Shown here one piece after another: positions 53,921 to 62,295 of a stretch of 64,000 bases of DNA (positions within the stretch are counted from its first letter, which is position 1; the number at the start of each line of letters is the position of its first letter). Location: positions 6,402,525 to 6,466,524 of the forward strand of contig NZ_CP012159.1 of assembly GCF_001189295.1 (NCBI RefSeq), written 5' to 3'. Under the pieces are notes generated by a model. It ran no database searches, was not told the origin of the DNA, and saw only the letters and a program-made list of their open reading frames with translations. The position numbers and the translations under genes were made by a program. The stretch is from Chondromyces crocatus. GTDB lineage: Bacteria; Myxococcota_A; Polyangia; Polyangiales; Polyangiaceae.

Positions 53921-54973
53921 ATGGTGTTCCGAGAGCCCGCACGCCAGCATGCCAGGGGAAGCGTCCGCTACGGTCCGTTCCCCGTCCGGACGAGGCTCCT
54001 GATCTTCTCGTTCGCCGCTCTCTTGACGGCCATCGTCCTGACGTTCGTGGCGCTCGATCGAGATCGCCTCGTCTGCACACCCGGAGCGCGCTGCTCCCTG
54101 TCCAACACGCTCCGGACCCAGATCCACACCTTCCCTACCGCGGCCATCGGTGAGGTGCGCGTCGACGTCCGCTCGAACTCGAAGGGCGTTCCCTACGGCG
54201 TGATCGTCCTTTCGCTGGCCCCGACCCAGGAGTTCCGGCTCTCGCAGACGAGCGTGGAGGAGGCGAACGCGGTCGCGGCGCGCATCCGTGCTCGCCTCGC
54301 GGCGGGACAGAAGGTCGACGTGGAGGTGGGGGGCTCCTGGTGGGTGCTCGCTCTCGCGGGGGCTGCGCTCCTGCTCTGCTTCTCGCTGGTGGCGGCGGGG
54401 CTCCGGGGGTTCGGGGTCTTCCAGCTCGACATCCCGTCCGATCGATCGCGGCTCCGCGTGCAGCGCCGCCTCCTCGGGATCCCCGTGTCGACCCACGAGG
54501 TTTCGCTGGAAGGGGTCACTGACGTGCTCATCGAGGGAGGGGCGCTGGACGACGCCTGGCGCGGCCGTGACGAGGCGCCCACGCCGGCCGGACGCCTGGT
54601 GCTCGTCGACGCCTGGGGGGCGGTTCGACCAGTCACGTCGACGGTTTTCCCCGGTGCGGCCGTTCACCTCCGCGCGGCCTGTGCGCTTCGCGCGATCCTG
54701 GGTATGGTGCCGCAGCGGGGTGGCGTCGAAGAGCATCTCGCCTCGCTGCCCTGGATCACCACGTCGCCGGGCATGCGCGCCGCGTTCTCGTTCATCGGCG
54801 CCACGCTGGGAGCGCTCCTCGGCATCGGGCTCGTCGCTGTGGGCGTCCTCCTGGTGGGCGGCCTTCAGCCGAGCGACTCCGACACCTGGGTCTTCGCAGT
54901 CGGTGCGGTGCTCGGCGCGCCAGCCGGTGTGGTCTTCGCCCTCTTCGTCACGCGTACGCGACCGCCGACTTGA
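53921..54973 (+). CDS. Four-TM membrane protein, paralogue of the gene at the right edge
   Basis: 350 aa. Hydrophobic segments lie near residues 26-46, 141-165, 290-312 and 325-346. Between the first two is a soluble domain with CTPGARC, FPTAAIGEVRVDV and TSVEEANAVAARIR. The same layout and motifs (YGPFP, CTPHERC, FPTDALEEVRVDV, EANTAADRLR) recur in the protein at 63452, so the two are paralogues flanking the DUF2169/VgrG genes. No named family recognised. The association with the T6SS spike island suggests a role tied to it, but this is inference from position only. Confidence 0.85.
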   Translation: MVFREPARQHARGSVRYGPFPVRTRLLIFSFAALLTAIVLTFVALDRDRLVCTPGARCSLSNTLRTQIHTFPTAAIGEVRVDVRSNSKGVPYGVIVLSLAPTQEFRLSQTSVEEANAVAARIRARLAAGQKVDVEVGGSWWVLALAGAALLLCFSLVAAGLRGFGVFQLDIPSDRSRLRVQRRLLGIPVSTHEVSLEGVTDVLIEGGALDDAWRGRDEAPTPAGRLVLVDAWGAVRPVTSTVFPGAAVHLRAACALRAILGMVPQRGGVEEHLASLPWITTSPGMRAAFSFIGATLGALLGIGLVAVGVLLVGGLQPSDSDTWVFAVGAVLGAPAGVVFALFVTRTRPPT

Positions 54974-55149
54974 AGGTCTCCCTCGTTCCGCCGCACCACG
55001 ACGGCGCGAGTGGGCATCCGTTTCCTCGCACGAGATCACGATCGACCAGGGTCCTCCGGCCAGCGTCGTCCCCCTGGACAGCGGAGATCCTCCGTTCCTC
55101 GCATGCCTCGCTGCATGGACGGGGCTACCTGCAGAGCGGGCGGTTGCCC

Positions 55150-55155
55150 TAGACT
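55150..55155 (+). promoter_or_regulatory. TANNNT -10-like hexamer (TAGACT) before the DUF2169 gene at 55164
   Basis: TAGACT ends eight bases before the ATG at 55164, without Shine-Dalgarno. It supports 55164 as the start and a leaderless message. Confidence 0.4.
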
Positions 55156-55163
55156 CATTGCGC

Positions 55164-57338
55164 ATGGATGTCGTGTCGGCCTGTCCACTGCGCGTCGGGT
55201 CCACCCTCTGGCAGCCGCGCGCTGATGCCTGGGCGCTCACGGTCGTCTGCAAGGCCACCTACGAGCTGACACCGGGGGTGTCTCCCCTGGCTCAGGAGCA
55301 GGAGGCGCCCAACGAGACCGATAGCTACTGGGACGACGACCTACGCCGCAGCTTGCGGGTCGCGAGCGACATGGTCCCGTTCAAGCGGCGTGCAGACATC
55401 CTCCTGACCGGGAGCGCCTACGCACCGGGTCGACAACCCGTCCCGTCGCTGGTGACGCGCCTCGTGCTGGACGAGATCGACAAGGCCATCGCCGTCTTCG
55501 GAGACCGAGCCTTCACCTTCGACGGCGAGCTGCGGGAGCCCGTGCGGTTCGTGAAGATGCCGCTTCGCTGGGAACGCGCAGCCGGCGGCAGCGAGTCGAG
55601 GAACCCGGCCGGGGTGCCGCCGGACGCGCCTCCGGACGGGCGCGGCCTGATTCCGGTGCCGAACCTGCAGTCACCCGGGGTCCATGTGACGAGCCGGCGC
55701 GACGTCATCGAGCCCGTGGGGTACGGGCCCATCGCCCCCACCTGGCCAGAGAGGGCGCGCAAGCTTCACTGGTACGCAGCGCGGTGGAACCACGCTCACT
55801 GGAACGCTCAACCCCTGCCCCACGACATCGACGCCGGCTACTTCAACGCCGCCCCGCCGGATCAGCAGAGAGACGAGATCCGCCCCGACGAGCGGCTCAT
55901 GCTGGAGAACCTGCACCCCGAGCACGCGCGGTTGATCACGGCCCTGCAACCAGTGACCCCTCGCGTGCTCGTCGAGCGGGGCGCCGGCGCCGTGGAGGAG
56001 CGGAGGCTCCGCTGCGACACCCTGTGGATCGACACGGACCGGTGCACGTGCTCGCTGATCTGGCGCGCCTACATCCCGCTGGATCATCCCCAGCAACCGG
56101 GCCGCGTGGTGCTCTCCCTCGTCGACGAGAGGCACGGCTCCCTCGTCGGCGCGATGTGGCGCCAGGAGACCTCCGCGAGAGCCCCGGAGAGCCCCGCACG
56201 GCCCGCCACCTGGGGGGCCAATCCCCTCGCTGGCCTGCCCTGGAGCGACGGTGGTGCTCCCCCTTCGACGCCTGCCGTGCGCGAAGCGATGGTGGTCGAT
56301 ACGTTGAACAGCCCCATGACGGGCATAGAGGCCTCGAAGCCAGCGCTGCCGTTCGTCGGGAACCAGTCCGGGTGGGCAAGCTCCCCTCCCGCAGCACCTG
56401 CGCAGAGCACGCCATCTCCCACGGATTCGCGTCGGGCGGGGCATCAGACCGGGCCGATGCTCATGCCCTCACGCGACGTGCTGCCTTTCTCCAGCAACCT
56501 CCCGAGCACCACCTCCGCACCACCCATCCCAGGAGAGCCTCCTGCGCTGGCGGCCGTGATGCCCCCCCCGGCCGTGCCGACCTCCGTGGTGTCCCCCCCT
56601 GTGACGCCTCCTCCTGCCGTGCCGCTGTCGCCGCTGAGCATGCCGCGTCCAGTCGCTCTGTCCGCCGTGGTGGCGCCGACCGTGGGACAGTCGCTCGGCG
56701 CCCCTGCATCGCCGTCCATGCCGACCGCGCCCGAGCACGTCACGCCGTCCGTCACCCAGGGCTTCTCGACGCCCATCACGGCGCCGCCGATGATCGGCCC
56801 ACTGGCGCGGTTCGAGGCCGACCGTTCGCAAGAGCGCCCGCGCGAACCTGCCGTGATCGTCGAGTCCGCCGCGGCCCCTCTCCACGATGTGCGCGACGAG
56901 GTGAGCTTGCCCTCTCTGGAGGAGTTCACCCTGGAGCTGTGCGCCACCCTCGACGCCTCGCTGGCCTTGCGCCCCGAGGACGAGCCACGGCTCCTGAAGG
57001 AGAATCAGCTCACGAAGCCCGAGTGGACTCGGCTCCGCGAGGTGTGGGCCTCGGAGATCAAGACGGAGCTACGGCGAGGCCGGAACGGCTCACTCCGCAG
57101 GTATGATGCCGCGTACGTCGCTCAGCTCGAACGCGAGCGGGGACCCATCACCCCCGAGGACGTCGCGCGGATGAACGTGGGCACCGATCGCGGCGATCTC
57201 GACGCTGTCCTCCGCGACATCGGCCTCCCGACGCAGAGCGCCATCCGCATCCAGCGCACCTGGATCGGAAAAATGGCCAACGATGCGGCGCTCGGCGCAT
57301 CGGTCCGCAAGGCCATGGCGAAGGCCAAGGCCGAGTGA
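55164..57338 (+). CDS. DUF2169 protein with long Pro-rich linker (paralogue of the gene at 29444)
   Basis: 724 aa. Start ATG 55164 is chosen from the match of MDVVSACPLRVGSTLWQPRA to the paralogue's N-terminus; the 1016-aa open frame begins inside the membrane protein gene. Residues 1-320 are DUF2169 (ALTVVCKATYELTPG, DMVPFKRRADILL, PLRWERAAGG, DAGYFNAAPPDQQ). Residues 320-580 are a Pro/Ala/Ser linker with LPFVGN and LPFSSN motifs. The last 140 residues are helical and end in a Lys/Ala-rich helix. It is a likely adaptor for the VgrG that follows 156 bases later. Confidence 0.92.
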   Translation: MDVVSACPLRVGSTLWQPRADAWALTVVCKATYELTPGVSPLAQEQEAPNETDSYWDDDLRRSLRVASDMVPFKRRADILLTGSAYAPGRQPVPSLVTRLVLDEIDKAIAVFGDRAFTFDGELREPVRFVKMPLRWERAAGGSESRNPAGVPPDAPPDGRGLIPVPNLQSPGVHVTSRRDVIEPVGYGPIAPTWPERARKLHWYAARWNHAHWNAQPLPHDIDAGYFNAAPPDQQRDEIRPDERLMLENLHPEHARLITALQPVTPRVLVERGAGAVEERRLRCDTLWIDTDRCTCSLIWRAYIPLDHPQQPGRVVLSLVDERHGSLVGAMWRQETSARAPESPARPATWGANPLAGLPWSDGGAPPSTPAVREAMVVDTLNSPMTGIEASKPALPFVGNQSGWASSPPAAPAQSTPSPTDSRRAGHQTGPMLMPSRDVLPFSSNLPSTTSAPPIPGEPPALAAVMPPPAVPTSVVSPPVTPPPAVPLSPLSMPRPVALSAVVAPTVGQSLGAPASPSMPTAPEHVTPSVTQGFSTPITAPPMIGPLARFEADRSQERPREPAVIVESAAAPLHDVRDEVSLPSLEEFTLELCATLDASLALRPEDEPRLLKENQLTKPEWTRLREVWASEIKTELRRGRNGSLRRYDAAYVAQLERERGPITPEDVARMNVGTDRGDLDAVLRDIGLPTQSAIRIQRTWIGKMANDAALGASVRKAMAKAKAE

Positions 57339-57494
57339 ACCACCCGTCATCGCCCTCGAGACCTCTGGATGGCGGGTTTCGTGTTCATCGGCCGCGCTTG
57401 CGATGGCTACATGGGTTCCATAGCATCGAGCCCGCGCACCCCGTGCTGGCCACGTACGACGACGGCCCGCGATCCATCCCAGGGAGACGAGGTC

Positions 57495-59801
57495 ATGGCC
57501 AATCCCACGTCGAATCTCTTGTCGGTCCAGATCGAGTCCGGTGACGCCCTCGATGTGCGCACGTTCCACGTCTCGGAGGAGCTCTCCAGGCTCTTCTCCG
57601 TGACGCTGGTCGCCCATTGCACCAACCCGGACATCGATTTCGACGCAGCGGTCGGCATGCCCGCGTCGTTCACCATGGTCGCAGGCTCGAACGTCCCTGC
57701 CAAGCGGACCTGGGGGGGCGTCTGCACGTCGCTCCAGCAAGTCGCCGTCGAGGTGGACGGCGTGTCCACCTATCAGATCGAGATCGCGCCCCTGCTCTGG
57801 TTTCTGACCCAGCGGAGGCGAAACCGCATCTTCCAGCGCCTCTCGGAACTCGAGATCGTCGAGAAGATCCTCGGAGAGTGGAGCATCCCCTTCGAGAAAC
57901 GCATCCTCTCCGAGCACAAGAAGCGCAAGTACCGCGTCCAGTATGGCGAGAGCGACTTCGCCTTCATCTCGCGGATGCTGGAGGACGCCGGCATCACCTT
58001 CTACTTCGATCCGACCACCACCGACAGCAAGCTCGTGCTCTGCGACGCCCCGCAGGCCAACAAGCAGCGCGCTCCGATTCATTTCCACGATGCCCCGATG
58101 GACGGTGATCACGAGTTCGTCACGGCGGTGCGCATCGGCCGCAAGGTGCGGCCCGGCAAGTACACCCTGCGCGATCAGGACTACCGCCTCCCGCCCGCCT
58201 ACAAGGTGATGCAGTCGGCCAAGGCCGGGACACCTCCGGAGGAAGGCCTGGAGCGCTACCACTACGTGCCGGGCTCGTTCCTCATCGAGAGCGACAAGGG
58301 CGACGGGACGCCCGTCGCCGACGACAAGGGGAAGTACCGCGCCGACGACCGGGCTGGCGAAGAGTTCGCGCAGAAGCGGCTCGAGGCCAAGCGGGTGACG
58401 GCGAAGACGATCGACTTCGACACCAACTGCATCGATCTCGCGCCCGGCGTGGTGCTCAGCTTCCTCGATCACCCGAAGAGCGAGGTCGCGACCGGGAAGA
58501 AGCTCCTCGTCGCCACCGTGAGGTTCTCCGGCTCCCACAGCGGCAAGTGGTCCCAGAGCTGCCTGGCCGTCCTCGGCGACCTCCCCTTCCGACCTGCTCT
58601 CACCACCCCCAAGCCCAGGGTGCAAGGCGTGGAGACCGCCACCGTGGTCGGTCCCCCTGGAGAGCAGATCCACGTCGACGAATTCGGGCGCGTGCGTGTC
58701 CAGTTCCACTGGGATCTGGAGGGGGGCATGAACGACAACTCCTCCTGCTGGATCCCGGTGTCCCAGTCGTGGGCCGGTGGGGGGTTCGGTCACGTGAACC
58801 TCCCCCGCGTCGGTCACGAGGTGATCATCGACTTCCTCTCCGGAGACCCGGACCGTCCGGTGGTCGTCGGCCGCGTCTACACCAACTCGCAGAAGGTCCC
58901 GTACACGCTGCCTGGGTTGAAGACGCAGAGCGGCTGGAAGAGCCAGACCGTCGGCGGCACGGGCTACAACGAGATCATGTTCGAGGACGCGCCGGGCCGA
59001 GAGCTGGTTCGCATGCAGGCCGAGCTGGATCTGACCAAGCTGGTCAAGCGTGACGAGTCGGTGACCCTCGGCCGGGATCGGTCCAAGAACGTCGGCCGAG
59101 ACGACGCCCTCACGGTCGGCAACGACCGCACCCACACCATCGGCAACGACGAGTCGATCCAGGTCGGCAACAACCAGACCATCCTGATCGGCGTCAACCA
59201 GTCGATCACCGTCGGCGCAGATCAGACAATCACCCTCCCCGCCGGCAACCAGACGGAGAGCATCACCGGCAACCGCACGTTCACGCTCGTCGGCGACCTC
59301 ACCGAGACCATCGTCGGCAACAGCACGCTCACACAGACAGGGAACCAGACCGAGACCGTGATCGGGGACTCGCAGCGAACACAGCTCGGCAGCCAGTCGG
59401 TCTCTCTGCTCGGAGACCACACCAACCTCCAGGTCGGCGGTCAGACCTTCGTCCAGGTCGGCGCCCGCATGGAGGTGCAGCTCGGCAACCGCACCGACAT
59501 CCAGGTCGGCAGCCGGCTCGACGTGCAGATTGGCGGCACCACCCGCGTGGAGATCGGCTCGCTGAACGAAGCGGTGATCGGCGCGCGGAGCGAGGGAACG
59601 ACCGGCAACTCGACCGAGACCGTGGGCGCGGCCAAGTCGCTCACCTCGGCGACCTGGAGCGTGCAGACCGGTGAGGCGGCGATCCGAGCCGGCGCCAAGC
59701 TCGATGCTTCCGCCTCGGAGGTGATGGTGAAGGGGGGGAAGATCAACGTCGAGGCCAGCGGCGAGACGACCATCAAGGGCAGCATCATCCGACTGAACTG
59801 A
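57495..59801 (+). CDS. vgrG: VgrG/TssI spike protein with extended beta-helix needle
   Basis: 768 aa from ATG 57495, which has AGGGAG eight bases upstream; the upstream frame does not resemble VgrG. The gp27-like half has YRVQYGESDFAFISRMLEDA. OB region: EQIHVDEFGRVRVQFHWDLE, LPRVGHEVIIDFLSGDPDRP and VVGRVYTN. From about residue 525 to the end a long beta-helix is built of short repeats around VGN/IGN (VGNDRTHTIGNDESIQVGNN, ITGNRTFTLVGD, LGSQSVSLLGD), longer and more regular than in the three VgrGs of the other island. It ends TTIKGSIIRLN. No payload domain is visible, so cargo should be attached through the PAAR-like and DUF2169 proteins downstream. Confidence 0.95.
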   Translation: MANPTSNLLSVQIESGDALDVRTFHVSEELSRLFSVTLVAHCTNPDIDFDAAVGMPASFTMVAGSNVPAKRTWGGVCTSLQQVAVEVDGVSTYQIEIAPLLWFLTQRRRNRIFQRLSELEIVEKILGEWSIPFEKRILSEHKKRKYRVQYGESDFAFISRMLEDAGITFYFDPTTTDSKLVLCDAPQANKQRAPIHFHDAPMDGDHEFVTAVRIGRKVRPGKYTLRDQDYRLPPAYKVMQSAKAGTPPEEGLERYHYVPGSFLIESDKGDGTPVADDKGKYRADDRAGEEFAQKRLEAKRVTAKTIDFDTNCIDLAPGVVLSFLDHPKSEVATGKKLLVATVRFSGSHSGKWSQSCLAVLGDLPFRPALTTPKPRVQGVETATVVGPPGEQIHVDEFGRVRVQFHWDLEGGMNDNSSCWIPVSQSWAGGGFGHVNLPRVGHEVIIDFLSGDPDRPVVVGRVYTNSQKVPYTLPGLKTQSGWKSQTVGGTGYNEIMFEDAPGRELVRMQAELDLTKLVKRDESVTLGRDRSKNVGRDDALTVGNDRTHTIGNDESIQVGNNQTILIGVNQSITVGADQTITLPAGNQTESITGNRTFTLVGDLTETIVGNSTLTQTGNQTETVIGDSQRTQLGSQSVSLLGDHTNLQVGGQTFVQVGARMEVQLGNRTDIQVGSRLDVQIGGTTRVEIGSLNEAVIGARSEGTTGNSTETVGAAKSLTSATWSVQTGEAAIRAGAKLDASASEVMVKGGKINVEASGETTIKGSIIRLN

Positions 59802-59828
59802 GCGCCCTCCCGCCAGCGAAGACCCCTG

Positions 59829-60347
59829 ATGATCTCTCGAACCCACGACGACATGCCTACCCACGACCCCGCCACGCCGCCCACCGAGCCGATGGCGGCT
59901 CGGGATGGACACGACGCTCCTGAAGCGACTGCCAACCCGGCCCCCCCTACGGCGCCCACAGCGGGCGTCGGTACCCTCGCGCTCGCGCAAGGGCACACGC
60001 TGATCGTCGCCGGCGGACAGGACCGAAACGTCCTTCAGCTCGTGGATCCCAGCGGCACGGCGAACCTGGAGATCTCCATCGGCCCCGAAGGCATCCGCCT
60101 CCTGGTGCGCGGCGCAGACCTCGCCCTCACGACGACGGGTGCCCTCGCGATCGAAGCGGAGCGTTTGTCGCTCCACGGGAAGCAGGGTCTCTCCCTCTCG
60201 ACCGAGGGTGACGCGCGGATCGAGGCCAGCGGCCAACTCGAGACCGTGGGCCGCAGTCAGCTCATCCGCTCGGCGCGCGGCAATGTCCGCGTCCAGGCCA
60301 ACGACGACGTCGAGGTCGCGGGTGAGCGTATCCGGCTGAACTCCTGA
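59829..60347 (+). CDS. Small beta-helix-like protein of the T6SS island
   Basis: 172 aa; the start could also be ATG 59853. A Pro/Ala-rich N-terminus of 45 residues is followed by about 115 residues of short alternating strands (LEISIGPEGIRLLVRGADLA, LTTTGALAIEAERLSLHG, VQANDDVEVAGERIRLNS) resembling the gp5/VgrG needle. The C-terminal IRLN matches that of the VgrG just upstream and nearly that of the DUF3540 protein at 31613. It may extend or cap the spike, or scaffold the PAAR tip. It lies 27 bases after vgrG and 14 before the next DUF2169 gene. Confidence 0.8.
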   Translation: MISRTHDDMPTHDPATPPTEPMAARDGHDAPEATANPAPPTAPTAGVGTLALAQGHTLIVAGGQDRNVLQLVDPSGTANLEISIGPEGIRLLVRGADLALTTTGALAIEAERLSLHGKQGLSLSTEGDARIEASGQLETVGRSQLIRSARGNVRVQANDDVEVAGERIRLNS

Positions 60348-60361
60348 CGGGCGCGAGGGAC

Positions 60362-61351
60362 ATGGAACTCCAGAACCACACCCCGTTTCCTGCCCGCCTG
60401 TTCCGCACGGCCATCGACGATGACCGCATCGCGGCCTCGATGGTGACGAAAATCACGTACGATCTCCGCGGTACCGAGCTCTCGCCCAGCGAGGAGCAAC
60501 CCTGGATCCTCTCCGCCGAGCCCTGGGAGAGCGAGTACGGCCTCATCGACACCGATCAGCTCTTCTACCGGGGCGGCGTCGATCTCTTCCTGTTCGGCCA
60601 CGCCCGCCCGGAGAAGCGTGACACGAAGAGCTTCACCCTCTCGGTCCACGTGGGCACCGCGTGGAAGCGCGAGGTCGCCGTCTTCGGCGTGCGCGTGTGG
60701 CGCAAGGGCGTCGGCGGTCTCCTTCCCACGGCGCCGCTCCCCATCGACACCATCCCGCTCACCATGGGCTTCGCGTATGGCGGCAAGGATGCGTGGGACG
60801 GCCTCGACATCCCCTACCCCATGAACCCCGACGGCATCGGCTGTTACCTCTGGGAGAACAGCGCCGAGGGCAAGCCGCTCCCCAACCTGGAAGAGCCCGA
60901 TCAGCTCATCACCACCTGGGAAGACCGCCCCCTGCCCGCTGGCGTGGGCCCCTTGCCCCCCATGAGCGGCATCCGCCTCGCCCGCCTCGCCGGGCCTGCC
61001 ATCAAGGCGCATGTCGCTGGCAAACCGAACCCCATGGGTGAGGGAGACCCCATCGTCTTCGACGCCACCTTCTTCAACGCGGCGCACCCCCGCATGATCG
61101 TCCCCTCCATCGAGCCGGGTACGCGCATCGCCATCAGCGGCGTCACGGGGCGTGGGCCGCTCCTCGTGGATCTGCCCGACCTCCGCCCGCGCGCGCGGGT
61201 GCGCTTCGAGGACGAGGTGGACGAGCGCCCCCTCGCCATCGATCAGGTCGGCATCGAGGCGGACAAGGGACGCGTCTTCATCAGCTACCGCTTCCCCTTC
61301 CGCTACGTCGTCGTGCCCGAGCAGCTCCGGGAAGCCCATCTCTTCATCTGA
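60362..61351 (+). CDS. DUF2169 protein
   Basis: 329 aa, minimal DUF2169 form: MVTKITYDLRGTELSPSEEQ opening, LIDTDQLFYRGGVDLFLFGH, SVHVGTAWKREVAVFGVRVW, PLTMGFAYGGKDAWDG with NPDGIG, ATFFNAAHPRM and VFISYRFPFRYVVVPEQL. It is tightly packed between the small beta-helix gene (14 bases) and the PAAR-like gene (8 bases), as expected for an adaptor encoded with its tip protein. Confidence 0.9.
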   Translation: MELQNHTPFPARLFRTAIDDDRIAASMVTKITYDLRGTELSPSEEQPWILSAEPWESEYGLIDTDQLFYRGGVDLFLFGHARPEKRDTKSFTLSVHVGTAWKREVAVFGVRVWRKGVGGLLPTAPLPIDTIPLTMGFAYGGKDAWDGLDIPYPMNPDGIGCYLWENSAEGKPLPNLEEPDQLITTWEDRPLPAGVGPLPPMSGIRLARLAGPAIKAHVAGKPNPMGEGDPIVFDATFFNAAHPRMIVPSIEPGTRIAISGVTGRGPLLVDLPDLRPRARVRFEDEVDERPLAIDQVGIEADKGRVFISYRFPFRYVVVPEQLREAHLFI

Positions 61352-61359
61352 GGCCGGCC

Positions 61360-62295
61360 ATGTACTGCAACGTCCTCGTCCATGTGAACCCGATGATCGG
61401 CCTGGATCCGCACACGGCGCTCCCGCCGCCGGTCGGCTTGCCCATCATCCCGATCCACGCCCACATCACCGGGGCGATGAACCACTTCGCCATCTGGGGC
61501 TTCGCCACCGCGCAGGACAGCTCCAAGGTCCTGTGCGACGGCAACAAGACCATGCAGCGGGGCACGGACATCGGTTTCTTCATCGTCCACGTCCCGATCC
61601 CGCTCATCCCTCACTTTCTGCTCCCCATCTGGAACACGCTCACCGGGTCCAAGTCCGAGTTCGGCGTCAACGCCGTGCACGTGGAGGACAAGCCCGTTGC
61701 CGTCGCCGTCGCCAAGGTCGTCAACTTCAACCTGAACTGCTTCGGCTCGACCTCTATGCTCCCGGGCGTGGGGGTCGTCATCACCTGGACCAGCGTGCAA
61801 GCGAACATGACGCTCGCCGACTTCCTGGCGGGCCTCGTCGCGGCGGTCATCGATTGGGCGGTCCAGTACGGCATCAACAAGCTGACCGGCAGCAAGATCT
61901 TCGGGAAAGGCATCGACCGCATCACCGCCCCCCTCTGGCGCCGCATCGCGCCCGCGCTGTTCGAGCGCCTCCCCGCTGGCACCATGCTCACGTCCGCGCT
62001 CCACGCCACGGGCTGGAACCGCTACCTCGCCTACTTCGTCGGCAGCCTCCCCGCGGCAGTGATCGGCATCTTCGGGCACGGCTCGCCCCTCGGCTACGGC
62101 GCTCCCTGGTCGCTATCGAACCTCATCGACCCTTCGAAGAGGGCGAACGACGCCGTGTACACGTACCTCAACAACAGCTCGGTGCCGCAGTATCCCGGCA
62201 CCGACGAGACGCCTGCGCCCGCGCCTGCGCCTGCGCCTGGACCGACGCCGACGCCAGGTCCCACGCCTGGCCCAACCCCCACCGGGTCGCGATGA
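61360..62295 (+). CDS. PAAR-like tip protein with helical extension and Pro-rich tail
   Basis: 311 aa. The first 135 residues read like a spike-tip protein: DPHTALPPPVGLPIIPIHAH, DGNKTMQRGTDIGFFIVHVP, then VHVEDKPVAVAVAKVVNFNL with a GSTSMLPG turn. This is a PAAR-like layout also seen in T6SS clusters but without the strict PAAR residues, so the call is moderate. Residues 150-240 hold hydrophobic helices (LADFLAGLVAAVIDWAVQYG; YFVGSLPAAVIGIFG) that could act in membranes. The C-terminus is a PAPAPAPG/GPTP tail encoded by a GC-rich simple repeat. The stop overlaps the next ATG by four bases. Confidence 0.75.
   Translation: MYCNVLVHVNPMIGLDPHTALPPPVGLPIIPIHAHITGAMNHFAIWGFATAQDSSKVLCDGNKTMQRGTDIGFFIVHVPIPLIPHFLLPIWNTLTGSKSEFGVNAVHVEDKPVAVAVAKVVNFNLNCFGSTSMLPGVGVVITWTSVQANMTLADFLAGLVAAVIDWAVQYGINKLTGSKIFGKGIDRITAPLWRRIAPALFERLPAGTMLTSALHATGWNRYLAYFVGSLPAAVIGIFGHGSPLGYGAPWSLSNLIDPSKRANDAVYTYLNNSSVPQYPGTDETPAPAPAPAPGPTPTPGPTPGPTPTGSR
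62211..62280 (+). repeat. GC-rich simple repeat coding for a Pro-Ala/Pro-Thr tail
   Basis: Repeated GCGCCT and related hexamers encode the alternating PA and PT residues ending the PAAR-like protein. Such tracts can vary in copy number, changing tail length by two residues per unit. Confidence 0.65.

Noticed and set aside
54288-55163. Upstream extension of the 724-aa DUF2169 gene
   Set aside because: It overlaps the membrane protein gene in another frame. Similarity to the paralogue starts at the ATG 55164, which also has a promoter-like hexamer.
57090-60236. 1048-aa minus-strand open frame opposite the fourth vgrG
   Set aside because: It is an antisense shadow of a clear VgrG plus its neighbours. 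Composition is His/Asp/Arg-rich and there is no family signal.
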